From the NCBI GenBank assembly GCA_002221725.1, contig NJFT01000037.1:1-64000 (forward strand): DNA of 64,000 nucleotides, written 5' to 3'. The translations under genes were made by a program, and so were the position numbers. Origin of the DNA: Scedosporium boydii. Lineage: Eukaryota > Ascomycota > Sordariomycetes > Microascales > Microascaceae. How positions within the stretch are numbered: the first letter of the stretch is position 1; each line of letters opens with the position of its first letter. The notes beneath the pieces are model-generated. The model was not told the origin of the DNA, ran no database searches, and saw nothing but the letters and a program-made list of their open reading frames with translations. Below are positions 46,826 to 57,812 of the stretch, piece after piece.

Positions 46826-47468
46826 AAGGGCATACAGGGTTGGGAAAATAAAATGGAAGTCATTTATGATGTTTTTGAAGATTATATGCATCTGATCTGC
46901 CCATGTGGAGGTCTCCTGCTGGCTGGGGATAGAGAAACAAACTTGCCAGTATCAGCGCCAAAAAAGACGAGTCAAATTCCCGTACGAGTCTTCGCGTCAA
47001 AGAGGGGAGAGAGAGCAAGCGAGGGACGAATGTTGTTCTTTACTTTGCAACGCTGTCATACATGCTATCTTCCCAAGAGAAAAACAATCAAAAAACGAAA
47101 TCACCCTCTCCCCCCCCGCTTTCCGCCTCGATCTCCCCTCCAGTTTCTCTCCAAATGCAATCTCCCCTGGTACGGAAGGAAAATCAAGTCCAATTGATGT
47201 AACATCCCCGTGCCATGCCGAATATCTTGAAACCGGCGTTCACACCTAACAAAGAAAAGAAGTAGAAGAAGGAACGACAAAAGAATAACACTAAAGCAAG
47301 GCAAAAAACCATTTCCTCATTCCCATAGATGATAAAAAAAACCCATCACTCATACACCTCGGTGTGTTTCAAGAAAAATCCTAGTGCCCGCCTTTTAACC
47401 CCCCCGGCCTTCCTCCTCTTTGTTCTCTCTCCCACAGCCACTAATTCCAATAATCCAAAATAAAACAC
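46826..47468. other. convergent 3' flanks of AP-3 delta and RGD2
   Basis: 640 bp without a recognisable gene; C-rich and A-rich short tracts only. Confidence 0.5.
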
Positions 47469-50305
47469 TTAATCGACCATGGGCTTATCTTCCAGCGTCA
47501 CAGCCCTATGCGTAAGAGTCTCAGAGCGCTGCCTAGGCGACTCGGGCAGCGCAACGGGGATCCTCCTTCCTGTCGAGAAGCGCGCCCCGCTGCGTGATAA
47601 GCTATTCCTCTTCTCGATGGGGGACTCCGAAAGGGCAGCGTCAGACCTCGAGGCGTAGCTTATGCTCTCGCCACCGTTAGCGGCTGCTGCCGCCTCGACC
47701 GGGGAACCCGTGGACTCGGATCCGGGCACCTCTAGAGACTGCCTCTTGAAGCCGCCCACGCCGCTTCCCAGGCTGGAGCGGTGGCGCTCATTCGGGACCG
47801 TGGGGCTGGCGATGGGGAATCGGGTCTCGGGACCGCCGGTGGAGCGATCACGTCTGTGACCGCGAGGGCCCGGCGCGGGACTGGTGGCGCGGCTGCGGCT
47901 GGTTCCGGGGGCGGCGCCTGCCTTCTCGAGGAGGAGTCGATTGCGCTCTTCCATGTGGGCTTTCCGGTTGCTCTCGTCGGTGCTGATAGCTCTAGGTCTC
48001 GGCGCTGACCGGCCGAGAGAACCAGAGTAGCCGGGAGTGGACATGCGCTTAAGCTCGTTGAAGATGGCGTCCTTGTGAGCGAAGAGGTCTCGGATGAGGC
48101 GGTAGGCGTGCTTCTCCTCCATGGTGAGCGAGGTCTCAGTCTTGGGTCGGAGAATACATGGCGCAATGTTGGCAGCGAGGGAGGAGATGTAGGCTTCATC
48201 GGCGGATGTGAGGTCGATGAGGCGTGTAAAATGATTCATGCAAGCATCGAGTGTAGCAATGTTAGAAAGGCGCAGCTGCGAGAGGGTCTGCTGTAACACT
48301 GCAACGCGAGCGGAGTCTGCGGTGTCGGGCGAGGTGTTTGAGTAGATGGTCCGGACAATTTCATAAACATGGGATGAGATTAAAGAATCTAGTGGAAAGA
48401 ATGGTTAGTTAGTGTCGGGTTTGGGAATCCCTCAACTCAGAGTTCCCACTTACCGGGCAGTTCGAGTAGATAAAGTTTCAGCAAGCTTGCAACAGTCGGG
48501 ACGTCAAAATCAGCAAAGGCTTCGGGGGAGACGGGCTTGCCGTCGTTAACCCTGGTGCGGAGCTTGTGAGTCTGGGTCAGCGGCACGTCAACGAGCCAAA
48601 CACCTCGCATCGCCGCATCATCTTCGAGGTCGGGATAGTGGTTGTCCAGGTAGGTAAGAATGGTGGTGACAATGCTGGGCACGCGCTTCTTATCGGCGGT
48701 TGCTCGAGCTTCTAGATCAACACCAAAAGTCTGTTGGTCGACCTTGTTATAGTAGTTTCCGTAGACGACGACCTTGGGGAAGAAGCTTCCCGTGCGGTAG
48801 TTTTCAATCAAGTAACGAAGATCGTTCGCGGGCTGAACAGCCTCCTGGAACAGCATCATGTTGTCGACGGTAGACTGGAGACTGGGGATGACGTTGCTAA
48901 CGGTTCCGGAGAAGTCTAGCAAGACCGTCTTGATAGCCTTTAGCCTATCCAGCTCGCACCGCTCAAGGAATTTGAGATGGAGTATAATAGCTTCCTCAAG
49001 CTCACAACGCATCTCGTCTAGCTTCTGGACGCCGGCTTTGTACTTCTCGTCCGCTTCCCGAGCTTCCCGCTGGAGTTTTTCCGCGGGAGTCTCGTTGGGA
49101 TGCGGGTTGTTGAGGGGGTTCCAGTTCGATAGGTATTCGCTCACGGCGCCAACCACGGGGGAATCGGACCCGTCGGAGACGGGGAATGACATGGTCCTGG
49201 AGGTCGTGAGCTTCTTCTCTGGCACGCCGGAGATTTGGAAGGCCTTGGGGCGCCACTGGTAGAACATCCTCGAGCTATTGGCGAATGTGTTGCCGACATT
49301 GCCCACGAGGCGCAAGAAGCCGTTCGATACGAGATCCTGACCGATGCGCTCGGCGTAGCTTATGCTCGATGTGCCCATATGTCGCTGGAGATATTCGACG
49401 ATATCGGTTCCGGCGGATGTGTTTTGGTATGTGCCGAGCACCGGTACCTTGGTCTCTCCGAGCTTGATGGTAGTGAGCATATGGGCGAGTATCTTCTTCA
49501 ACTGTTCAGCGCCATAGACTTCGTCGCCAATCTCATATATATCCTCATCGGCCTCTTCGATGGGTGGCTCCTGGTTCTCGGATACCTTGATCTCGGGGAT
49601 GGCGGCCGCCTTTGGACTTGACTCAGGGTCCCGGAAGGCTAACTTGTTTTCTTCTTCGAGATCTTCTACAAGACGGCACTTGTTTAGGTAGTTGCTCCGA
49701 AGCTTCTTGACGGCCTCGAATTGTCGGTCGTGGGCCTTGATTCGCGCTTGCAGCTCGTCCTGGGAATCTTGGATGCGGGCTTCGTGGGCATCGCACCATC
49801 GAGAGAAGGGGTTGACAACGAGGTCTCGGATATTCTGGGCGATTTTCTTGTGCGACTTGCCGGCGTCGTCCATGTTGGTTCGAACGCCCTCGTAGGCCTG
49901 TGGAGGGTTACGAACTGGTTAGTCAATCGGTTACTGCATCCATCAGGCTAAGGACTGGCGGTCCGTTGCATCCCCACCTTGCGAACGCTGGCTCCATCAT
50001 CTTTGCTAAACCCGCCGGTGATTTTGTCGGCGGCCGGGGCGATTTCTGCTAATCGTTGACCGTAAATCTCCTCGGCTTCGGCTCGCATCCGCGCAACTGT
50101 GAGGACCTGGCGGTTCTCCAGGACGCCCTGCTGGAGCTTTCCGAACAAAACCCCAAGGCCTAGAGAGAGGGGGGGGCAGACACCAGTTAGCCACGCAAAC
50201 ACAACCGCCGTGAGCAGATAGCCCTAAGGCTGGGTTAAATGAGAGTCGCAATGACGCACCTGCCGCATAGTCGGCAGACCAGAACGAATCTGCGAAGCTC
50301 GGCAT
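47469..50305 (-). CDS. RGD2: F-BAR/DEP/RhoGAP protein, RGD2-like
   Basis: Exons 50305-50260, 50159-49978, 49897-48454 and 48388-47469 give 863 aa. Yeast Rgd2 is a GTPase-activating protein for Cdc42 and Rho5 with a membrane-bending F-BAR domain. Seen: FADSFWSADYAAGLGVLFGK at the F-BAR start, with helices through LVEDLEEENKLAF; a central DEP domain (VLGTYQNTSAGTDIVEYLQR, SNGFLRLVGNVGNTF) inserted into the F-BAR as in Rgd2; then a RhoGAP-like region (VPSIVTTILTYLDNHYP, FDVPTVASLLKLYLLELPDS). The last 150 residues are Ser/Arg/Pro-rich and disordered. The usual arginine-finger position in the RhoGAP domain reads GVWLVD rather than GIFRxSG. The terminal-exon phases all agree. Confidence 0.9.
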
Positions 50306-51133
50306 GGCGAGTGGACCGCGCTGTGCTTGACAAGAAGGATTGGAGAAATTTGTATAATCCTTGACTCGGTCGCGCTGTGTGGAGGTCGCTTCTATGGGCA
50401 GGAAAAGGAAAAAAAAAAGATAGCTACACAGTCGGTGAGAGGTTGTTTCGTTTGATGTGTTGCGGGTCCAGGATGCAGGAGACAGGAGGCAGGACGTAGC
50501 GGACGACGAGGCTGTTGCTTGCTGACTAGGAAATTATTTTCCTCGGGGAGACGCAACTACGAAGCAAGTATTGATGACGCCGGCATATGCAGACCATAGA
50601 CTACAAGTATCAAAGAAGATCAAAATGGGTTTCAAAGGAGGCGCCAGGCACAGTTCTTGGGCAAGAAGGTATTACAGAGTTAGAGGACGTAACAGGGCAG
50701 GAACAAGGAGACAAGGACAGGTCAGCTTCGTCTGCGGCTGGAATCCAATGGTGATGGTTGGTGTGGGCTGTGGAGGCAGGGGCTAGTTCGCAGTGTACTT
50801 CGTACATACAAAATGTACACGAGTACGTATGTCATGTCGTTTTGGGAAGCAATGGTTGGACTCGTTGGAGTCCTCATTGATGGTTTCCAGCACCAGGACA
50901 AAGTACAAAGTACGTACTTGGCAACATTGGTATCATTGCATGTACCAAGAAGGTATCGTCGCCGCCAATGAGGAGACAGCGCGACCAGGCAGGAAAGAGA
51001 GCGTAACGCAGCATTGAAGGATCGGGCTCAACTCTGTCTGATCAGTGATGACCTCTGAATTGATTGATGGCTTCATCGAATCGTGTCGTTCTGAGCATGC
51101 CCGACCGGATATGCGAGACACCGAAGTTGCCCA

Positions 51134-51197
51134 ATTTTTCTTCTTTTTTCTTCTTCTTTTTTCTTCTTCTTTTTTTTTCTTCTTTTTATTCCTTTTT
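51134..51197. repeat. T/TTC pyrimidine tract
   Basis: About 64 bases of almost only T and C with repeated TTCTTC. Low complexity, intergenic. Confidence 0.8.
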
Positions 51198-51994
51198 GTA
51201 TGCCTTATGGGCGCATCATCGTCAGATGGAAAGGTGAAGTACTTGAGCCACTGGACCTGCAAAAGACTCGACTCGAGCACTCATCAATGAACAAAGACCA
51301 ACCCTCGAACACGGCGCCTGAACCCCTAGTGTACCCACTCCCAATAAGGCGCAGATCCTGGGCCTGGGCTGCCCTTGGCCACTGATTGAGCGATAGTGCC
51401 AGCCCGCTCAATACGTGGGCGCACTATAAATATCCGCTCACCCCTGAAACACGAACAATCAATGAAGTACGAGGTACTTCGTATCCGCGGCAGAGGATAG
51501 AACTGGACATCCTTGATCGAGAAGAAAAGAGTTCTATCAACCTCCGTGGCATCCCCAAGTCGGAAGAATGGATTGAAAAGAGTCTCCAGTTTTGGACTGG
51601 CTGCTCGTGCCCGCCCTACCTCCGAGGAGGCTTTCCACCGTCTCGTCGACTTGGACGGAGACTTAGTTGGCTCCTAGACCCAATGGATGTCCTTCACTAA
51701 TACCGGGCACCACGGATACCATTGATTGCCTCCCGGAGCATAAGACGGAAACTATGAGGCCCTGCCGATCAGTGCCGCCCGTCCTTATGCACCAAGCATC
51801 GACAAGTTCTCAAGTCCCAATGGACGGGTCCACGACGATAAAAGCTGAAGCCAGAAACGCGCGGCTAATCTTCCAAGTCTTGATCCACCGCCAATTGTGA
51901 CCTAGTGTGTACGTCAACCCCGACAATGGCATCAAGCTCTTCTTGACTGTCGACTGTTCGTGAGATCTGGTACGAGCGAAGACGTGAACTTTCG

Positions 51995-52013
51995 AAAAAA
52001 AAAAGAAAAAAAA

Positions 52014-52046
<33 letters not shown>

Positions 52047-52048
52047 AG
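51995..52048. repeat. poly-A tract
   Basis: About 54 bases of A interrupted by only a few G. No retroposon-like structure is visible upstream, so this is probably a simple repeat. Confidence 0.85.
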
Positions 52049-52355
52049 ACTTACGGTATTCTTAAACTAAAGCAGTAGTTGGAAAAATATTTGGTATTGG
52101 ACGTCGTTTTGAGATGAAAATTGTTTCGTTGTTGAGCTTGGCAGTCTTTAACCGTCAAAGTTGGCGGAATTGAGAGCATCGGTTGAACTTCACTCCGCCA
52201 AGCACGTCAATTCCTCTTCAAACGACTCATCCTTATCTTTCACCTCGCTTCATATCATCAATTCCTATATCTTCATCGACGCAGCGCACAGATTGTCTAC
52301 GTAGTAGATTATATATGCGTATATCGTCAAGCGTAGTCACATAATTCTTTACAAA

Positions 52356-53984
52356 ATGTCCTCCAAGGACCGTCGTTCCTATCTCCCCTTGTCAAAACCG
52401 GAGAGTTCGGCTGTTGACCTCAAGCGGCGCCCCGACTCCGTGAACGGCCTTTCACAGTCTCGCCATCTCACGAAGAAGCGCGTCCTAGCAGCAGCGCTGT
52501 CCTTGCTCTCCATAAGTCTTTTATTCAGACCACTAGCCGATAATTATCGCAATGTAGTGCCCACGAGACATCGGCCATCGCCGTCTTTAGACTCCAAGAA
52601 CTCCAAGTCAATCGATGACCGTGTCCAACATATACTCTCCCACACCCCATTGATTGGTATCTCATCCTGGCCCCAATTCCCCGCACGTCGTGTTCATGGA
52701 AGGGCTATTGCTAAAGAATACTTCTACCAGATGGGCATAACGATTTGCCAATTCTGATCCGTGGCCTCTACAACAACCACATCTATCAAGACAACTTCAC
52801 TACGCCCTTCGAAAAGGGTGGCCTCGTCGGCCATGTTGACATACCCCGTCTAAGGGATGGATTGAATGGCGGCTTCTTCTGGAGCGTCTTTGTGCCATGC
52901 CCCGCTGATGGCGCTGATTTCTCTGACGAAAACTACGCCGAGAGTGAGTAGGCCTGCATGTTGCGTACAGTAACTTCAAGCGCTAACGGCCAATTTTCAT
53001 CAGGCGTCCAGTTTACTTTGCAGCAAATCGACTTAGCAACTCGGTTGAAAGAGGCCTATCCCAGTGACTTTTCCGGAAGCGTCGATAGCAGCAACGCTCT
53101 CGATGCGTTCAAGAATGGCCAGCTCATCTCCCCCTTAGGAATCGAAGGACTTCATCAGATTGGCAACTCCGTTGCGAACCTACGCAGGTTCCATGCCTTG
53201 GGTGTTCGGTATGCTACTCTTACCCATAACTGCCACAACAAGTATGCCGATGCTGCCCTGCTCGAGCATCCCATTCGCAAGGCAGAGCCGAAATGGTACG
53301 GTGTGAGTGCCGAAGGCAAGAAGCTCATCGCAGAGATGAACCGGCTCGGCTTAATCGTCGATCTGTCCCACACCAGGTTTGTAGCCGACGCTGGATAAAA
53401 TCCTCGTGGTCATTTACTGACACCCACCCGTTAGTGAGGACACCATGATACATGTGCTCGGCGGCAGAGACGACTGGAAGGGAAGCCATGCACCCGTCAT
53501 CTTTAGTCACAGCTCGGCATACACCGTCTGCCCGCATCCGCGAAACGTCAAAGACAACGTCCTCCAGCTCGTCAAAGAACGTAACTCCCTCGTCATGATC
53601 AACTTCAACCCCCCATTCATCGCATGTACTGAATCCGACAACGACAACGGCCTGCCTAAATATGTGCCCGAGGACGCCAACATTCATCAGGTCGTCAAGC
53701 ACATCGTGCATATCGGGAACTTGATTGGATACGACTATGTCGGCTTGGGCAGCGATTTCGACGGCATTGAGAAGACGCCCGAAGGTCTTGAGGATGTATC
53801 CAAGTATCCCGCTCTCGTGGCTGAGCTCCTACGCCAAGGCGTCAGTGATGAGGATGTCGCAAAGATTGTGGGAGGGAATCTTCTACGTGTCTGGCGCGAT
53901 GTAGATGAAGCTGCATCTCACCTACAGGCAGCGGGCGCGCCTATCTTGGAAGATGATTTACCGAGTCTCTGGAGTGACTCGTAG
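52356..53984 (+). CDS. membrane dipeptidase (renal dipeptidase family, M19), type II anchored
   Basis: Exons 52356-52656, 52731-52943, 53004-53376 and 53435-53984 give 478 aa. Zinc-dependent hydrolase of dipeptides. The N-terminal 40 residues are basic and polar, followed by a hydrophobic anchor (VLAAALSLLSISLLF, about 43-57), so the catalytic domain is probably lumenal or extracellular. Metal-site landmarks: DGHNDLP with His103 and Asp105, created by the first splice; IGNSVANLRRFHALGVRYAT and LTHNCHN; LIVDLSHTSEDTM, created by the third splice; PVIFSHSSAY; and HIVHIGNLIGYDYVGLGSDF followed by DGI. These follow the M19 order. Fungal family members include secondary-metabolite dipeptidases such as GliJ, but no cluster surrounds this gene. 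A general role is more likely. Confidence 0.93.
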
Positions 53985-54324
53985 TGACTCGACTGGTCCG
54001 CGCAATGATAACGCTGTATAGATAAGAATTTGGACTAGAACATTTGTATTCTAACAGATTTATAATCATAAATTCTTGTACATTGAATGCGGAAATCACC
54101 CCAGTGATATGTCCACATCCGAATCTTCCTCCATCGTCTCGATGTCCATGTGTGTTATACAGGGGCTGACATCTACCTGCCAGCCCGAAGGTGACTCGAT
54201 CCCTTTCCAATCGCAATCGAAACTGGCCACGCAGTGAATTTGTAAGCCGCCACGGTCATAGGTAGAGTCGAGTCGAATCAGAAAATTTTTGTTGGGCATC
54301 ACCCTAGCCCAAAGATCGGCTCGA
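53985..54324. other. convergent 3' flanks of dipeptidase and uS13m
   Basis: 340 bp. The minus strand stays open from 54425 down to 54096 in a frame that overlaps the end of uS13m, with no ATG start; see findings. Confidence 0.4.
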
Positions 54325-54820
54325 TCAACCACGACGGTCCAGTCTGTTGAGCTTCCGTGCGGTGTAAATCTGGTTCCTCGTCCTCTGTCCGCGGGCCGGT
54401 AGACCCATTGCGTGTCTCCTTCCACGGTAACTTCCCATGTCTTTCAGTCGTTTGAGATTCTCATGCAAAATTCGCTTCGCGTCGTTTTCGATCGTCATTT
54501 GAGACAGCTCTGCTGTCAGCGCTGTTACGGTCTTGGCTGAGAGAGCGCCGACTTTTGCGAGGGGGAAGATGGAGTATTTCGCCATGATGCGCGAGGATGT
54601 CGTGGGGCCGAGGGCGTAGAAGCACTCGAGCGCTTTCTAAAGGATTGGGAGCTCGATGTTAGGCAAGATTTGGGGACTGAGAGGATTGCGGGAGCCAGAT
54701 CCTCCTACCTTTACCGGCATGCGCGCCTTGAAGTTGACACCGAGAATGAAAACCTAGAGAGTTCAATTCCGTGAGCCAAAGCTCTAGGATGTCTGTTAGA
54801 GGGATTGGTCAACTTACCAT
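54325..54820 (-). CDS. SWS2: mitochondrial small-subunit ribosomal protein uS13m
   Basis: Three exons, 54820-54818 (exactly the ATG), 54753-54709 and 54636-54325, give 119 aa. Homologue of bacterial S13, which sits in the small-subunit head and contacts initiator tRNA. Seen: VFILGVNFKARMPVKKALEC, then YALGPTTSSRIMAKYSI, the helix-two-turn-helix, and the diagnostic tail GSYRGRRHAMGLPARGQRTR. Introns: GTAAGT to CTCTAG, and GTAGGA to CTTTAG. There is no long presequence, as in fungal Sws2. It is the head-to-head neighbour of cyclophilin B with about 560 bp between starts. Confidence 0.93.
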
Positions 54821-55379
54821 CTTGAAGTGATACCCAACTCAGTCTTTGCTACTCTGGGAGGTGTGAGGTTCAATTCGGCATCATGAGGTGCGGTTTTGGT
54901 CCATCAATTTTTAGCAGCCCAGATTAGCCACAACTTATCATCAAGCCACAGCACCAGCCTCGACAGCGATTCCGTCCTGTCCTTCTAAACACTTAGGTAC
55001 TTAGTACCTCAACACCTTGGATGAATCAGGCCATGATCAGCCAGTAATATTCTGTACAAAGTACTTGCAGGGGTCTACAATGCTCACTGATGCTCTGATA
55101 CTCATTTCCACTGCTCCTATTCCTGGAGAAACTGGCTGAGGAAGGCACTTGAAACACTGGCCCACCCGCCATTGTCCAGCAGCAACAGCGAAGCTAGTGA
55201 CCTGTCCTCTTGGGACGCTAGCAATTGAGCAATAGCAACAGAGCACGCATATATTCTTCAACCCCCTCTCCCTCTCCAAAACACCAGGCTGAACTGCGAC
55301 AACAATACTTCATTTGAAGCTTGGTGTCTTGCAATCACCATCTCCTCACTTTGTGCAAACCCATCCCCCCCAACCAAAA
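54821..55379. promoter_or_regulatory. divergent promoter between uS13m and cyclophilin B
   Basis: 560 bp shared upstream region. Holds a near-palindrome AGGTACTTAGTACCT at about 54995-55009 and a GTACAAAGTAC word near 55055. Basal elements are not distinguishable by eye. Confidence 0.4.
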
Positions 55380-56583
55380 ATGTTCAACGTCAGGCGGATT
55401 TTCCTCTCCGCCCTGCTCCTCCTCGGAGTGAGCATGGTCTTCCTCGCCCAGCCCGCCGAAGCTGTCAAGGGCCCCAAGATCACCAACAAGGTCTACTTCG
55501 ACATCACCCACGGCGATGAGCCATTGGGCCGCGTCGTCTTCGGCCTCTACGGAAAGACTGTCCCCAAGACCGCCGAGAACTTCAGGGCTCTTGCTACTGG
55601 GGAGAAGGGCTTCGGTTATGAGGGATCGACTTTCCATCGTGTCATTAAGCAGTTCATGATCCAGGGTGGTGACTTCACCAAGGGTGATGGCACTGGTGGC
55701 AAGTCCAGTGAGTTTTCACCTTTCCTCGATATCTATTTTTTTTTTTTTTTGTCTTTCGCGGGCCATCAATGTACTAACGGCTTTTGCGTCTCCTAGTCTA
55801 CGGCGACAAGTTCCCCGACGAGAACTTCAAGCTCAAGCACTCCAAGCCCGGCCTCCTCTCCATGGCCAACGCTGGCAAGGACACCAACGGCTCGCAGTTC
55901 TTCATCACCACCGTCGTCACCTCGTAGGCTACCTCTACCCCCGGAAAGCGAACACTTGTCCCCCGCAACCCATACTAACACACTCTTATTGCAGTTGGCT
56001 CGATGGCCGCCATGTCGTCTTCGGCGAGGTCCTCGAGGGTTACGATGTCGTCGAGAAGATTGAGAAGGTCCAGACTCAACCTGGCGACCGCCCCGTCAAG
56101 ACGGTCAAGATCGCCAAGTCCGGCGAAATTCCCGTCCCCGAAGAAGGTATCCACGTAGAGCTTTAAGTCAAGACGCTCTGTCTATTTGTCATACCTGTAC
56201 ACTCTTCCATACCTGAAAGATGAAGATGGACAGTCAACACATGTATATTCTCCGATGACTACAAAGCAATCAAATATGAGGCTCTCTAGCCGTGTCACTG
56301 TCTTCCTCTATTTTCTTCCTATTTTCTTTTCACTTTGCCATTGCACAAAAAAAGGGAACTCGCTGATTCGTGTTCGCACCCACTTCCTCCTCCAGGTCTT
56401 TACGGAAATGCATCCTGGGCCTCTGGCCTAAACGGAGAAGATATCCCAGTTAAACTCGATAGCGGCTCTGGAGGCATCTCCTTCCTTGGAAAGGCTGTTA
56501 TGGCGGGCATCTTTTGCGCCGCTGTTGTCACAGTATACGCCAGGCGGATGCGCAGGAGCGCTAGTGATGAGAAGTATTCGTAA
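55380..56583 (+). CDS. ER peptidyl-prolyl isomerase (cyclophilin B) with two possible C-termini
   Basis: Common exons are 55380-55707, 55797-55923 and 55995 onward. Reading on to TAA at 56166 gives 208 aa ending HVEL, a K/HDEL-like ER-retention tail. Splicing at donor GTATCC (56147) to acceptor CTCCAG (56395) instead adds exon 56396-56583, for 264 aa ending in a membrane segment ([20 protein letters not shown]) and a basic tail. N-terminal signal peptide: [20 protein letters not shown]. Cyclophilin core: [31 protein letters not shown] and [10 protein letters not shown], so the catalytic Arg, Phe and Gln and the cyclosporin-contact Trp are present. It assists folding of secretory proteins. Family certain; which end is used, or both, is inferred. 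Confidence 0.93.
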
Positions 56584-56901
56584 AGTGTTTGCACCAGTAT
56601 AGATTCGCAAATGGTACCCTCGACTCTTTGATTTTCAAATTATTCTGTTGCCTTACTTTGGTGCTGGCGTTTTTCCCGTCGTCTCGCATCTCTGCGTTCC
56701 GATGTTGGCGACTTGTAACTATCACGTGCCCCGCATTTTGGACTCAAAAATCAAATCTTCGAAAAAGCTATCAATTGATCGCTTGATAACACACTCCCGA
56801 CCCAAGAACGTCAGTCTCTCGAGTTCGAATATTTCCTTTCGGAGGGATTTTACTCTGTTTCATACCGCTGTCGATTCTGTGAAAGATATATATCAGTAAA
56901 A
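56584..56901. other. short spacer between cyclophilin B and TRM112
   Basis: 318 bp, AT-rich, same-strand spacer holding the 3' UTR of the longer cyclophilin form and the TRM112 promoter/leader. Confidence 0.5.
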
Positions 56902-57435
56902 ATGAGGGTTCTAAATCTAAACTTCTTCTCTTGCGCCGTCAAGACCTGCAAGGTCTCCAACCAATCCTTCCCCCTCCATCCCAAGGACGCCGAACTCGCC
57001 CAGGACGATGACGCCAAGTACAGGCCCGAGATCCTTGTCGGCCTTCTTCCCCGGCTTGACTGGGCTGCCTTGAGGACTACATGCACCGAGGTGAGTTTTG
57101 CGCATGTGTTCTTTTAAATTCTCCGTACCTCACAAACCAGTTTTATTGCTGCTTTCGCGTCTACCGGGCTCACTTCCCGATAGCGAGAATGAGGAAAATG
57201 ATATAAGAATGTGCTAACGCCGCCCTTCCTACAAAAGCTGGGGTTCCCCGAGCTTCCCGAAAACCCTCCAACAGTAGAGGCGCTCCAAGCTGATGAAAAG
57301 CTTGCAGCTGACCTGCACCGCTTGCTTATGGAGACTCATATCGTTGAGGGCAAGTTGACGTGCGGGAGCTGTGGGCGGGAGTATCCCATTCGAGAAGGGA
57401 TTCCCAATTTTCTGCTGCCGAGCCACTTGGTATGA
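56902..57435 (+). CDS. TRM112: TRM112, activating subunit of methyltransferases
   Basis: Exons 56902-57090 and 57238-57435 give 128 aa. Zinc-binding partner that activates Trm9, Trm11, Mtq2 and Bud23, acting in tRNA, rRNA and eRF1 methylation. Seen: MRVLNLNFFSCAVKTC, with the first Cys pair; EILVGLLPRLDWAALR; and, at the end, LTCGSCGREYPIREGIPNFL, the second Cys pair and typical Trm112 tail. Donor GTGAGT, branch TGCTAAC, acceptor AAAAG. Length matches yeast Trm112 (135 aa). Confidence 0.95.
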
Positions 57436-57812
57436 TGGGGAATCCGCTGAGGGAAAACAAAGGAAGGCGGGAGTTGACGTCGGTGGGGTTGGCGGTTGCG
57501 GGTTTAGATTCATTTAGAGGAAGAGGAGTGCTGGTAGCTTTCACGATTTGAGGAGAAGCATACAAATGGCGTCACGGCGTTGACTGGGTAAAAAAAAAAT
57601 GTCGGCATGAATGGGGGAAGGAACTCGGGCTTGGAGATGAGGAAGACTTCGCATCACGGACGATAGAAGAAGAGAGGCTTCGTGATCAAGCATGCGATTA
57701 AGGCCTGTTTCTAAATGATTCCCAAAATGAAACGCAAAAACTCCCACACGGTCCTGCGGACGTGTCCTCGATCCAATGCACCCGTTGATTCCGCCTTACA
57801 TGATCTTACATC
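57436..57812. other. convergent 3' flanks of TRM112 and BIG1
   Basis: 377 bp, no gene seen. Confidence 0.5.

Larger units (their letters stand above)
50306..52355. other. 2 kb divergent gap with low-complexity tracts and GTAC palindromes
   Basis: No supported gene. Contains GTACTTCGTAC at 50795-50805, more GTAC words to 50925, GTACTTCGTA at 51474-51483, a CT tract and an A tract. The last 150 bp are the AT-rich leader of the dipeptidase gene. Confidence 0.5.

Noticed and set aside
51995..52048. Poly-A tract as the tail of a retroposon
   Set aside because: No coding or structured sequence precedes it and no target-site duplication is visible; simple repeat is enough.
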